From: PALSA-555 sp963731625
GTDB lineage: Bacteria > Actinomycetota > Acidimicrobiia > IMCC26256 > PALSA-555
Direction of reading: 5' to 3'
Assembly (NCBI GenBank): GCA_963731625.1
Contig: CAVSWH010000004.1
Coordinates: 372,001-436,000, forward strand
DNA length: 64,000 nucleotides
Shown here: positions 19,843-28,562 of the stretch, piece by piece
How positions within the stretch are numbered: position 1 is the stretch's first letter
How the letters are laid out: each line of letters opens with the position of its first letter
Translations under genes and position numbers: made by a program
The notes under the pieces: model-generated
Seen by the model: the letters and a program-made list of their open reading frames with translations, nothing else
Told to the model about the DNA's origin: nothing
The model's database searches: none

Positions 19843-22052
19843 GCGCGGCGATCGCGCTCAGTTTCGGCGCCGTCTTCGCGTCGGACGCCTTCCTCGGCGC
19901 GGTGCTCGCCGCGGCCGTCCTTCCCCACGCCCTCGGATGGGTCACGCGACGGGTTACCACGTCGGTCACGGTCCAGACGCTCGTGTCGCTGCTCGGGCTG
20001 GTCGGGTTCGCCGCGGTCCTCGCGGGCCCGTCCGACGTCGGTCACGAGGCGTCCGCCGGCTGGTCGGTCATCATGCACAGCCGCGTGCCGCTGCCGGCGA
20101 CGACGGGCGCGGTGATGCTCGCGGCGCTCGTGGTCTTCGTGGTCGCCGCGGTCATGGACGACCTCGCGTTCCACGAGGACGGCACGACGAGCGTGCTGGC
20201 GATCGGTCTGGTGACGGTGCTCTGGATCCGCGGCTTCGGCCTGCTCGCGGAGGCGAGGCCGTGGAGCCTCACCCACGGGTGGGTGATCAGCACGGTCGCG
20301 TTCGGCGTCGCGGCGGTGGCGTTCCTCGCGTTGCAGCACCGGCTGCTGCTGGAGCGCCGCCGCACCCGCATCGGGCGCCGCCCCCAGGTGCTGGGCTGGC
20401 GCGTGCTCGCCGGGGTGATCGTGAGCGCGGTGCTCGTCACCGTCGCCGGGGCGCTCGTCGCCCAGGCGTCGGGCGCCGCGAAGAGCCCGGTGTTCCGGGC
20501 GCCGGGCGCGATCGGCTCGGGCGTGGCCTCGAACTACGTGACGACGATCGGGCCGCTCGTCAACGTCGGCAGCGAGCTCCAGCAGGGCCCCCGCCGCGCA
20601 CTCTTCACCGTCCGCGCGGCGCAGCCCGCGTACTGGCGGCTCACCGCGCTCGACCACTACAGCTCGGCCGGCGGCGGCGCGTGGACCTTGAACGCCAGCG
20701 GCGGGGCGGTGGAGACGGGCCTGTCGGGCACGGTGCCGCACGGCGCGCTGCGTCAGCAGTACCGGATCGGGCAGCTCGGCGAGCGGTGGATGCCGGCAGC
20801 CTTCAACCCGGTGTCGGTGAGCCGCGCCAACACGCTGGTCGTCCGGGCGTCCGGCACGCTCGTCACCGGCGACCAGTCGGTGACCGGCCTGTCCTACACG
20901 GTCGACTCCCAGCTCCCGGTCGGCTCGCTCACCGAGGCGCAGCGCCAGGCGACGGGCGGCCCCGTCCCCGCGGCGTTGCGGGCCGATACCGAGCTGCCGA
21001 GCGGCATCCCCGCCGAGGTCCTCCAGACTGCCCGTCAGGTGACGGCCGGGCGCACGCTCCCCTACGACCAGGCCGCGGCGCTCCGCGACTTCTTCCACTC
21101 GGCCTTCGTCTACGACCCGACGGTGAACCTCAGCGACGACGAGCACGCGATGGTCGACTTCCTCAACACGCGCCGCGGGTTCTGCGTGCAGTTCGCCGCG
21201 ACGTTCGCCGTCATGGCCCGCTCACTCGGCATCCCGGCCCGGGTCGCGACGGGCTTCACGCCGGGCACCCTCGACGCGTCGGGCGCGTACGTCGTCACGA
21301 ACCTCGACGCGCACGCGTGGCCAGAGATCTGGCTCAACGGCCTCGGTTGGACGAACGCGTTCGACCCGACGCCGTCCACGAGCCTCCCCGGCGGCGGCGC
21401 GCCGCCGACGGTCGCGCCGACCCTCAACCGGACGCCGGTGAGCGTGCCGCCGACGGTCGCGACCGCGCCGCCCCAAGGCGGCGCGACGGGCGGGAGCAGC
21501 GCCGGGAGCGGGGCGTCCGGCCCGGCGGGCTCGCCGCCGCCCGCGGCGCGCGCGCCGAGCCGGGTCACGGTCACGACGGGACACTCGTCCGGACTCTCGT
21601 TGCTCGGCTGGGTCCTCGTCCTCGCCGGGCTGCTCGCCGTCGGCACGCTCGCCACGCTCGGAGTGGTCGCGACGCGCAAGCGCCAGCGTCGCGCCCGGCG
21701 CCGCCGGCGCGACGAGCCGGCCGAGCAGGTCGCGGGCGCGTGGACCGAGGTCCTCGACCATCTCCGCGCCGCCGGCATGGTGTGGCCGGCCTCGCTCACG
21801 CCGTATGAGCTGGCGGCACGCGTCCCGGCGCGCCTCGACGAGTCGCTCGAGCCGCCACTCACCTCGCTGGCGGCGCGCTACACCGCTGTGCGCTACCGCG
21901 GTGGCCAGCCGCCCGCCGCCGAGGTCGACGCGGCGTGGGCCGACGCCGACGAGGTGCTCCACGCCCTCGCGGGCACCCTCGACCTGCGCGCGCAGCTGCG
22001 GTCCCGCACCCACCTCGGCGGGACGGAGCGTCAGCCCGAGCCCGCGGGGTGA
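19797..22052 (+). CDS. Transglutaminase-like membrane protein
   Basis: This 751-residue protein has about six N-terminal membrane helices (1-230), a long extracytoplasmic region, a transglutaminase-like domain with the catalytic triad in RRGFCVQFAATFAVMARSL (Cys), LDAHAWPEIW (His) and NAFDPTP (Asp), a Pro/Ala/Gly-rich linker, one more helix (LLGWVLVLAGLLAVGTLATL) and a cytoplasmic DUF4129-like tail. It is the classic third gene after moxR and DUF58. It may process or cross-link surface proteins, but no substrate is evident. Its end overlaps the convergent MerR-like gene by 22 nt. Confidence 0.92.
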   Translation: MATRELPVSVALAALSAAIALSFGAVFASDAFLGAVLAAAVLPHALGWVTRRVTTSVTVQTLVSLLGLVGFAAVLAGPSDVGHEASAGWSVIMHSRVPLPATTGAVMLAALVVFVVAAVMDDLAFHEDGTTSVLAIGLVTVLWIRGFGLLAEARPWSLTHGWVISTVAFGVAAVAFLALQHRLLLERRRTRIGRRPQVLGWRVLAGVIVSAVLVTVAGALVAQASGAAKSPVFRAPGAIGSGVASNYVTTIGPLVNVGSELQQGPRRALFTVRAAQPAYWRLTALDHYSSAGGGAWTLNASGGAVETGLSGTVPHGALRQQYRIGQLGERWMPAAFNPVSVSRANTLVVRASGTLVTGDQSVTGLSYTVDSQLPVGSLTEAQRQATGGPVPAALRADTELPSGIPAEVLQTARQVTAGRTLPYDQAAALRDFFHSAFVYDPTVNLSDDEHAMVDFLNTRRGFCVQFAATFAVMARSLGIPARVATGFTPGTLDASGAYVVTNLDAHAWPEIWLNGLGWTNAFDPTPSTSLPGGGAPPTVAPTLNRTPVSVPPTVATAPPQGGATGGSSAGSGASGPAGSPPPAARAPSRVTVTTGHSSGLSLLGWVLVLAGLLAVGTLATLGVVATRKRQRRARRRRRDEPAEQVAGAWTEVLDHLRAAGMVWPASLTPYELAARVPARLDESLEPPLTSLAARYTAVRYRGGQPPAAEVDAAWADADEVLHALAGTLDLRAQLRSRTHLGGTERQPEPAG

Positions 22053-22489
22053 TCGGACCGCAGCCGGTCGACGAAGGACTGACGGTCCCGGTCGAAGGCC
22101 CGCACCTCGGCGTCGACGTCGTCGGCGATCCGGTCGACCGCGACGAAGAGGGCAAGCTGACCGTGGCGGAGCGCGTCGAGGATCTGCCCGTCGTCGCGGC
22201 AGGCCCAGACGTGCTCCCCGTCGGTGATGACCCGCAGCCCCGCGAGGTCCTCCCCGGCGTCACGCAGGGCGGTGACCGCCCGGCGGATCCGGGCCAGCGG
22301 CAGCCCGGCGTCGAGGAGCGACCGGACCATCCGGAGGGCGACGAGGTCCCGGAACGAGTACGGCCCCTCGGGGTCGTCGGGGCGCGCGACGACGAGACCG
22401 CAGCGCTGCCAGTACTCGACCTGCGCAGGGGCGCAACCGGTCAGCCGCGCCGCCTGCGGCGCGGTGAACCCCGTCGCGTCGTGCCGGTC
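22031..22489 (-). CDS. MerR-type HTH regulator with no standard start codon
   Basis: The frame reads FTAPQAARLTGCAPAQVEYWQRCGLV, then YSFRDLVALRMVRSLLDAGLPLARIRRAV and a C-terminal part with DLAGLRVITDGEHVWACRDDG. This matches the Rv1828-like MerR regulators of Actinobacteria. The protein-like frame runs back to about 22489, touching the DUF3040 stop. No ATG, GTG or TTG exists in it before Met 22330, which is too late to include the HTH. A single missing base near the G-run around 22470, a non-standard start, or truncation could explain this. Its own target is unknown. Confidence 0.7.
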   Translation of the reverse strand, partial: DRHDATGFTAPQAARLTGCAPAQVEYWQRCGLVVARPDDPEGPYSFRDLVALRMVRSLLDAGLPLARIRRAVTALRDAGEDLAGLRVITDGEHVWACRDDGQILDALRHGQLALFVAVDRIADDVDAEVRAFDRDRQSFVDRLRSDHPAGSG

Positions 22490-22871
22490 AGTTGGCGTCG
22501 TCGTCGCGACGCCACCGCTCCCGCCAGCGGCGGCCCGTCTCGCCGAACACGCCCTTCAGCGCGCCGCCCCGCAAGGAGCCGGTGAAGCTCTCGAGGCCCG
22601 CCCGCCCGATCTTGCGCACGTTGCGCTCGATGACGAGCAGGCAGAACAGCATGATGAGGAAGCCGACGACCCCGAGGGCGAGCACCGAAGTGAAGGTGGC
22701 GAGCAGCACGACGAGCCCCACCACGAAGCCGGCGACGGCCCACCGGATCATGCGGGTGGCGTGCCGGTAGAGGGTGGTGTCGGAGACCTGCTGGACGAGC
22801 TTCGGGTCGGTGACCGAGAGGTTCGCCTCGATGTCCTTCAGGATCCGCTGCTCATCCTCAGATAGCGGCAT
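22488..22871 (-). CDS. DUF3040 small membrane protein
   Basis: This 127-residue protein starts MPLSEDEQRILKDIEANLSVTDP (quoted in part: PLSEDEQRIL), the signature opening of the actinobacterial DUF3040 family. Two membrane helices follow (about 43-62 and 65-83: AVAGFVVGLVVLLATF, LALGVVGFLIMLFCLLV), then a basic cytoplasmic tail. The function of the family is unknown. Homologues often lie close to the division cluster, as here. ATG 22871 is the first codon of the conserved motif. Confidence 0.88.
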   Translation of the reverse strand: MPLSEDEQRILKDIEANLSVTDPKLVQQVSDTTLYRHATRMIRWAVAGFVVGLVVLLATFTSVLALGVVGFLIMLFCLLVIERNVRKIGRAGLESFTGSLRGGALKGVFGETGRRWRERWRRDDDAN

Positions 22872-22949
22872 GGCGGCGGGCGCAGCTCCTCGGTCGGGCC
22901 GCTCGCACGGCGGGACGGCGACTCATTGTCGCGCAGGCCTTCCACCCCT

Positions 22950-23999
22950 TCAACGCGCTGGGACCTCCGAGGCTTCCCCACTTTCGGCCGATCGGTATGC
23001 GGCGTCGACGATCCGGTGCGCGGCGAGGGCCACCGCCGCGTCCGGCCCGGTGACGGGCACGCCGGCGCTCAGCGCGTCGAGGAACGCCCGGTTGGCGGGC
23101 GCGTACTCGGCGACCGCCCGGGCCAGCACCGGCGGCGCGTCGAGGTCGGCGACCCAGGCGGGAGGCCGTGTCGGGACGACCTCGGTGCCCGCCTCGGTCT
23201 CGACGTGCAGCGGGCCCGTGTGGTCGTCGTCGAGCCACAGGAGCGCCCGCTCGCAGAACACCTCGACACGACGACTCGACCCGCGGCTCAGCACCTGGTG
23301 CCAGACGCTCGTGAGCGTCGCGACGGCGTCGTCGGCGAACGCCAGCGTGACGGCGGCGACGTCGTCGATCCCCCGATGCCCGAAGCGCGACGCGACCGAC
23401 GCGCGGACCGTCGTCGGATCGCCGAGCAGCCAGCGCAGCAGGTCGATGTCGTGGATCGAATGCTCGAGCAGCGTGCCGCCGCCCGCTCGCGCCACGTCGG
23501 CTCGCCACTCCGACGCGTAGAGGCCCTGGGTCGGGAAGTACTGGTCGTCGCGGAACACGACGGCGAGGGTGCGGCCGTGCACCCCGTCGTGCACGTGCTC
23601 GGCGAGCGCCTCGAACACCGGCGCGGAGCGCAGCACGAGACCCACCTGGTGCGGGACGGTCGCGAGCAGCGCCGCGACCCGCTCGCAGTCGGACAGGGTC
23701 GGGGCGAGCGGCTTCTCGCAGAACACGGCCCGCCCCCGGGCGACCGCGGCGGCCACGACGTCGAGGTGCGCGGCCGTCCACGTGCACACCCAGACGGCAT
23801 CCACCCGGTCGACGAGCTCGTCGAGGTCGGCGCACGCCACCGCGCCGTGCACCGCCGCGAACGCGGCGGCCCGCTCGGGGTCGGCGTCGAAGGTCGCGAC
23901 GACCTGGGCGTCGGTGAAGCGGTGCTCGATCAGCAGGTGCAGGGTGTAGGAGTGGATGAACCCGATCAGCCCGCAGCCGACGATCCCGACGCGGGTCAC
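22950..23999 (-). CDS. Gfo/Idh/MocA family oxidoreductase
   Basis: This is a 349-residue NAD(P)-dependent sugar or inositol dehydrogenase-like protein. The N-terminal Rossmann fold has VGIVGCGLIGFIH (residues 3-15) and the family motif CEKPLAPTLSD. The C-terminal domain has GGGTLLEHSIHDIDLLRWLLGD, which holds the catalytic His region (HDID). The substrate cannot be told. GTG 23999 overlaps the dinB stop as GTGA, placing it in a nudix-dinB-oxidoreductase operon. Confidence 0.9.
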   Translation of the reverse strand: MTRVGIVGCGLIGFIHSYTLHLLIEHRFTDAQVVATFDADPERAAAFAAVHGAVACADLDELVDRVDAVWVCTWTAAHLDVVAAAVARGRAVFCEKPLAPTLSDCERVAALLATVPHQVGLVLRSAPVFEALAEHVHDGVHGRTLAVVFRDDQYFPTQGLYASEWRADVARAGGGTLLEHSIHDIDLLRWLLGDPTTVRASVASRFGHRGIDDVAAVTLAFADDAVATLTSVWHQVLSRGSSRRVEVFCERALLWLDDDHTGPLHVETEAGTEVVPTRPPAWVADLDAPPVLARAVAEYAPANRAFLDALSAGVPVTGPDAAVALAAHRIVDAAYRSAESGEASEVPAR

Positions 24000-25177
24000 G
24001 GGCGCGCCGCCGGGGCGCGCCGGACGGCGTCGTCGCCGAAACGGCGCCGCACGTCGTCCACGGCCCGCTCGAGGTCACCCCGGGCGTCCCGATCGGGGCC
24101 CGGCGTCGCGCCGAGCGGCAGCTGCGGCTGGGTGTCCGCCGAGGCGACCAGCTGCTGCGCCGACAGGCCGAGCAGGCGCACGCCCCCGCGCAGGTCGACC
24201 CCTCCCAGGAGCTCGTGACCGACCGCGGCGAGCTCGTCGGCGAGGTCGGTCGGCTCGGGCACCGTGCGCGACCGGGTGATGGTCCGGAAGTCGCCGTAGC
24301 GGACCTTCAGCACGACCGTGCGGGCGACGACGCCGACCTCGCGCAGGCGGGTCGCGACCCGCGCCGCGAACCGGTCGACGTGGGCCTCGAGCTGGCCGCG
24401 GTCGGTGACGTCGGTGGCGAAGGTCTCCTCGTGACCGATCGACTTCGCCGCACGCGACGCCACGACGGGCCGGTCGTCCTGGTTGCGCGCCAGCGCGTAG
24501 AGCTGGGCGCCGCTGGCCCGCCCGAGCGCACGCTGCAGCGCGTCGCACGGGATCGTCGCGAGGTCGCCGACGGTCCGCACGCCGAGGCGCTCGAGGCGCC
24601 GGCGGGTGGCCGGGCCGACACCCCAGAGCCGCGTCACGTCGAGCGGCTCGAGGAACGCCGTCTCGGTGCCGGGCTCGACCACGAGCATCCCGTCCGGCTT
24701 CGCCAGGTCGCTCGCCAGCTTGGCGATGAGCTTCGTGGTCCCGACGCCGACAGACGCAGTGAGGTCCGTCTCGGCGCGGATGTGTGTCCGGAGCGCCGCG
24801 CCGATCTCGGGGCCCGTCCCGAGACGCCGCGCCGCGCCCGTCGTGTCGAGGAACGCCTCGTCGAGCGAGATCGCCTCGACGAGCGGTGTGACCTCGTGCA
24901 GGATCGCCATCACCTGGGCGCTCGCCTCGCGATAGGCGTCGAAGCGCGGCGCGAGGAACGCACCGTCGGGGCAGGCCCGCCGGGCGCGGGCCATCGGGGT
25001 CGCGGAGTGCACCCCGAAGCGGCGGGCTTCGTAGCTCGCGGCCGCGACCACACCGCGGGGGCCGAGGCCGCCGACGATGACCGGCCGGCCGCGCAGCGAG
25101 GGATCGGCGCGCTGCTCGACCGACGCGTAGAAGGCGTCGAGGTCCACATGGAGGATCGCGGCGCGGGCGTCGGGCAC
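23996..25177 (-). CDS. dinB: DNA polymerase IV (Y-family translesion polymerase)
   Basis: DinB copies damaged DNA with low fidelity. The 393-residue protein has the catalytic acidic motifs HVDLDAFYASVEQ (Asp near 12) and AISLDEAFLD (Asp106, Glu107), the palm and thumb segments SVGVGTTKLIAKLASDLAKPDG and LWGVGPATRRRL, and the little-finger domain with SIGHEETFATDV. The C-terminal tail ends with QPQLPLG, resembling the QLPLF-type beta-clamp binding peptide. GTG 25177 lies 2 nt after the nudix gene. No LexA-type box was recognised. Confidence 0.95.
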   Translation of the reverse strand: MPDARAAILHVDLDAFYASVEQRADPSLRGRPVIVGGLGPRGVVAAASYEARRFGVHSATPMARARRACPDGAFLAPRFDAYREASAQVMAILHEVTPLVEAISLDEAFLDTTGAARRLGTGPEIGAALRTHIRAETDLTASVGVGTTKLIAKLASDLAKPDGMLVVEPGTETAFLEPLDVTRLWGVGPATRRRLERLGVRTVGDLATIPCDALQRALGRASGAQLYALARNQDDRPVVASRAAKSIGHEETFATDVTDRGQLEAHVDRFAARVATRLREVGVVARTVVLKVRYGDFRTITRSRTVPEPTDLADELAAVGHELLGGVDLRGGVRLLGLSAQQLVASADTQPQLPLGATPGPDRDARGDLERAVDDVRRRFGDDAVRRAPAARP

Positions 25178-25179
25178 GG

Positions 25180-25689
25180 TCAGCCGGCGGCGACCGAGGT
25201 GCGATGCACGGCCAGGTCGCCGCGGCGCGTGCCGCGCACGTCGTAGGTGTAGCCGCGCGCCGCGTCGGGCCCCCACCGCTCGGCGATCCACTCGCTGAGC
25301 GGCTCGCGAACCCATCGCGCGCCGTCGGCGAGGCGGTCGGCGCACGCCGGGTGCTCGACGAACGCCGCCTCGACGACGATCCCGTCGGGATCGGCGACGC
25401 GCAACTCGCCTTCGAAGCCGAGTGCCCGGTACACCTCGGCGTGGAGGCGCCAGCCCATGTCCTGCGCGACGGCGCGCACCTCGTAGACGGGCCCCTCCCA
25501 GTTGGTGACGCGCAGGCCGGTCTCCTCCTCGACCTCGCGGGTGAGCCCGGTGAGCACGCTCTGGTCGTCGGCGTCGATGACGCCGCCGGGGGTGGACCAG
25601 TCCGAGAACCCGCCGCGTCGCTCGTTGCGGACGAGCAGGAGCGCGCCGTCGACCTCCACGAGCGCGCTGGCGACGAGCCACTCACGCAT
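25180..25689 (-). CDS. NUDIX hydrolase
   Basis: This 169-residue protein has an N-terminal beta-strand VDGALLLVRNERRGGFSDW, then GGVIDADDQSV and the metal-binding REVEEETGL. The second half of the Nudix box is perfect. The first half is degenerate, with Gln where the first Glu is expected and one extra residue. The substrate is unknown; a house-cleaning role next to a translesion polymerase is plausible. A TAGGCT box (25698-25703, minus) lies 8 nt before ATG 25689, suggesting a leaderless start of the three-gene operon. Confidence 0.88.
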   Translation of the reverse strand: MREWLVASALVEVDGALLLVRNERRGGFSDWSTPGGVIDADDQSVLTGLTREVEEETGLRVTNWEGPVYEVRAVAQDMGWRLHAEVYRALGFEGELRVADPDGIVVEAAFVEHPACADRLADGARWVREPLSEWIAERWGPDAARGYTYDVRGTRRGDLAVHRTSVAAG

Positions 25690-25697
25690 CGCCGAGC

Positions 25698-25726
25698 AGC
25701 CTATCGGCGCGACCCCGCCGTACGAT
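25698..25726. promoter_or_regulatory. Divergent leaderless promoter pair
   Basis: Minus-strand TAGGCT (25698-25703) lies 8 nt from the nudix ATG. Plus-strand TACGAT (25721-25726) lies 6 nt from the GTG of the small membrane protein. Both fit the TAnnnT -10 form. The spacing would put transcription start on or beside the start codon, as in actinobacterial leaderless genes. Confidence 0.5.
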
Positions 25727-25732
25727 GCGGGC

Positions 25733-26008
25733 GTGCCCGGTGACAACGGCGCCCGCGGGGGCGACCTGCCCGCGGGCCTGCCGTCGCGCACCGCGTACCT
25801 GTTCGCGTTCTTCTCCGTCGTCGTCGCCGGGATGTTCGGCGGCATCATCGGGTACGGGATCGTCGACGTCGGCACGACCGGCCCGGCCGCGACCGCGAAG
25901 CTGCTCGGCACGCTGATCGGCGCGGGGCTCGGCGCCGGCGGGGTGGGGATCATCGCCGTGCTCGTCCTGCGGGCGATGGCCGAGTGGAAGCGTCGGCCCC
26001 GCCAATGA
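25733..26008 (+). CDS. Small two-helix membrane protein (91 aa)
   Basis: From GTG 25733 the sequence is VPGDNGARGGDLPAGLPSRT (N-terminus), followed by two glycine-rich membrane helices (AYLFAFFSVVVAGMFGGIIG and LLGTLIGAGLGAGGVGIIAV) and a short basic tail, EWKRRPRQ. No family is recognised. The start is supported by TACGAT six nt upstream. It ends one nt before the convergent PIG-L gene. Confidence 0.72.
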   Translation: MPGDNGARGGDLPAGLPSRTAYLFAFFSVVVAGMFGGIIGYGIVDVGTTGPAATAKLLGTLIGAGLGAGGVGIIAVLVLRAMAEWKRRPRQ

Positions 26009-26009
26009 G

Positions 26010-26732
26010 TCAGCCGAGCGTGAGGCGGCGGAACCCCTCGGCGTAGCGCACGCCGGCAGACCGGCCCTCCTCCTCGGCCCGCTCGCGAAGGAACTCGCGG
26101 AACCAGTCCCCCGTCTCGGTGAGCTGGCTGGCGTGGCAGAACAGCGCGTCGATCTTGCGCTCGAGGGTGTCGCCGATGTCCACCCAGCAGTTCGGCTCGA
26201 GCGTCGCCGACAGGTAGGCGGCCCGCACCTGGTGGACGGCGAGGCCGGCGGCGATCTGGTCCGGGAAGTAGTGGGGGTTGCCGGCCGCGGGCGCCACGGC
26301 GTCGAGCGCGACCCAGCCGGTGACGCGGTGGTCGCGGTGGTTGAAGTAGGAGTCCCCGAAGAACACGGCGGTCGGGTCGGGACACAGCACGACCTCGGGC
26401 CGCAGCTCGCGGACGTGGCGCACGATCGCGGCGCGCAGGTCGAGGTCGTCGGGGAGCTCCCCGTCGGGGTAGTCGAGGTGCCGATGACCCTTGAAGCCGA
26501 GCAGCTCGCTCGCCGCCTCGGTCTCCTCGATGCGCAGCCGCGCGAGGGCGTCCCCGTCGGTGGCCGGGTCGGTCGAGCCCTTGTCGCCCCGGGTGGTGAT
26601 GAGCGTCCACACCTCGGCGCCGGCGGCGGCCCAGCGCGCGAGCGTCCCGCCGGCGGAGATCTCCGGGTCGTCGGGGTGGGCGTAGACGGCGAGGACGCTC
26701 GCCGGGGTGTCGTCGAGCGGGGCACTCACCAC
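26010..26732 (-). CDS. PIG-L/LmbE family deacetylase
   Basis: This 240-residue zinc-dependent N-acetylglucosaminyl deacetylase-like protein has the metal motif VYAHPDDPEISAGGT (about 16-30) and the distal DHRVTGW. Actinobacterial members include MshB and Mca of mycothiol metabolism and many of unknown substrate. The sequence alone does not decide which this is. The start is one of two adjacent GTG codons (26732 or 26729); the second overlaps the SDR stop. Confidence 0.88.
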   Translation of the reverse strand: MVSAPLDDTPASVLAVYAHPDDPEISAGGTLARWAAAGAEVWTLITTRGDKGSTDPATDGDALARLRIEETEAASELLGFKGHRHLDYPDGELPDDLDLRAAIVRHVRELRPEVVLCPDPTAVFFGDSYFNHRDHRVTGWVALDAVAPAAGNPHYFPDQIAAGLAVHQVRAAYLSATLEPNCWVDIGDTLERKIDALFCHASQLTETGDWFREFLRERAEEEGRSAGVRYAEGFRRLTLG

Positions 26733-27523
26733 GTCACGCCGAGGACCCCGCGCATGGTCGACTCGAACTCCTCGAAGGGCATCGCGTCCTTCGCGCCGAT
26801 CGCCAGGTCGGCGTCGGCGCCGACGGGCCAGCGGAGCCGTGCCTCGGTGCTCTCGATCGCGTCGGCGATCGCCACCGCGACGTCGGCCGGGTCGGGGGGC
26901 GGGCCATCACCGAGCAGCGCCGGGCGCGTCGCCTCCCACTCCCGCTCCAGCTCGTCGTAGGGCGGGCCGTCGAGCCCCTCTCGGAGCTCGCGCGCGCCGA
27001 AGCCGGTGTCGAAGGCGCCGGGCTCCACGATCCGCACGCGGATCCCGAAGTGCCCGACCTCGAAGTGCAGCGACTCGGAGAGGCCCTCGAGCGCCCACTT
27101 CGACGCCGAGTAGAAGCCGCTGAGCGGCGCGCCGACACGGCCCGCGAGCGACGACACGTTCACGATCGTGCCGCCGCCCCGGCCGCGCAGGCCCGGCAGC
27201 ACGGCCTGGATGAGCCGCGCCGCGCCGAAGACGTTCGTCTCCATGCAGCGGCGCGCGTCGTCGAGTGACACCGATTCGACGGGGCCGACGATCCCGAACC
27301 CGGCGTTGTTCACGAGCGCGTCGAGCGGGCCGGCCGCGTCGACCGCGGCGCGGACCGAGGCGGGGTCGTCCACGTCGAGCGCGAGGCGCGCCGCGACGTC
27401 GAGGTCCTCGAGGGTCCCGGGGCGCCGAGCGGTCGCGACCACCTCGTGGCCGCGCTTGGTGAGCTCGACCGCCGCGCCGCGGCCGAAGCCGCTCGAGCAG
27501 CCCGTGATGAGCACACGGCTCAT
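26726..27523 (-). CDS. Short-chain dehydrogenase/reductase
   Basis: This is a 265-residue classical SDR with the cofactor motif TGCSSGFGRG (7-16), NNAGFG, the active-site Ser in NVSSLAGRVG and YSASK (Tyr-x-x-x-Lys). An Arg after the second beta-strand (ATARRP) suggests NADPH preference. ATG 27523 has AGGAGG upstream and overlaps the threonine aldolase stop as ATGA. The substrate is unknown. Confidence 0.92.
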   Translation of the reverse strand: MSRVLITGCSSGFGRGAAVELTKRGHEVVATARRPGTLEDLDVAARLALDVDDPASVRAAVDAAGPLDALVNNAGFGIVGPVESVSLDDARRCMETNVFGAARLIQAVLPGLRGRGGGTIVNVSSLAGRVGAPLSGFYSASKWALEGLSESLHFEVGHFGIRVRIVEPGAFDTGFGARELREGLDGPPYDELEREWEATRPALLGDGPPPDPADVAVAIADAIESTEARLRWPVGADADLAIGAKDAMPFEEFESTMRGVLGVTW

Positions 27524-28562
27524 GAGTCCTCCTGGCGGATCGTGTCGAGCGCGCCGACACAGCGCTCGAGATCGGCGTCGTCGACGTCCTTGTGGGTCAC
27601 GAAGCGTACGGTCACCGAGTCGATCATGCCGCACAGGACGCCACACCCGCGAGGCGCTCGACGAGTCCGGGCGGGAGCCGGTCGGCGTCGGCGCAGACGA
27701 TGTTCGTCTCGACGCGCGCCGGATCGACGCTGCCGGCGAAGCGCGCCGCGAGCGCGTCGGCGAGGCGGCGGGCGCGGGCGTGGTCGTCGGCGAGGCGCTC
27801 CACCATCGTCTCGAGGGCGACGATGCCGGCGGCGGCGATGATCCCCGCCTGGCGCCACGCGCCGCCGAGCCGGGCGCGCTGCTCCCGCGCCTCGTCGATG
27901 GTGGCGCGTGCGCCGCACAGCACCGACCCGATCGGCGCGGCGAGCCCTTTCGAGAGGCAGAACATGACGGTGTCCAGCGGCGCGCACAGCTCGCGGGGGC
28001 TGGCGCCGGTCGCGACGGCGGCGTTCCAGATCCTGGCGCCGTCGCCGTGGACGGGCAGGCGGTGGGCGTGCGCCGCGTCGGCGACCGCGGCGACCTCGGC
28101 CGCCGGCCACGGGCGGCCGCTCGCCGGCATGTGCGGGTTCTCGATCGCCACGGCGGAGAGCGGCGGCAGGTGCTCGCCGGCGTCGGCGACGGCCCGGTCG
28201 ATCGCCGACGGGTCGATCCGGCCGTCGGGGTCCGGGACGGGGCGCAGCTGGACCGCCGAGTTCCCGGCGGTCGCGGCGTGCTCGTAGCGGTACACGTGGG
28301 CCCGCTCGGCGCAGAGCACCTCGGTGCCGGGCCGGCTGAGGACGCGGAGCCCGAGCTGGTTCGCCATCGTCCCCGACGTGACGTAGAGCGCGGCGGCGGT
28401 GCCGAGCCGGTCGGCGGCGAGCGCCTCGAGCCGCGTCACCGTCGGGTCCTCGCCGTACGCGTCGTCGCCGACCTCGGCGTCGGCCATGGCGCGGCGCATC
28501 GCGGGGGTCGGGGTCGTGACCGTGTCGCTGCGCAGGTCGACGACGCCGTCGGGACGCGCCAT
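27520..28562 (-). pseudogene. ltaE: Low-specificity L-threonine aldolase with an apparent -1 frameshift near its end
   Basis: This PLP enzyme cleaves threonine to glycine and acetaldehyde. From ATG 28562 it has VDLRSDTVTTPTPAMR, GDDAYGEDPTVTRLE, HGDGARIWNAAVA and the PLP lysine in MFCLSKGLAAPIGS. At about 27641 the frame ends with VERLAGVASCAA-stop. The expected C-terminus (GVLCGMIDSVTVRFVTHKDV) continues in another frame to 27520. The span is 1043 nt (3n-1), so one base is missing, probably in the GTGG run. The restored protein is about 347 residues. It overlaps tesB by one base (TGATG) and the SDR by ATGA. Confidence 0.88.
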
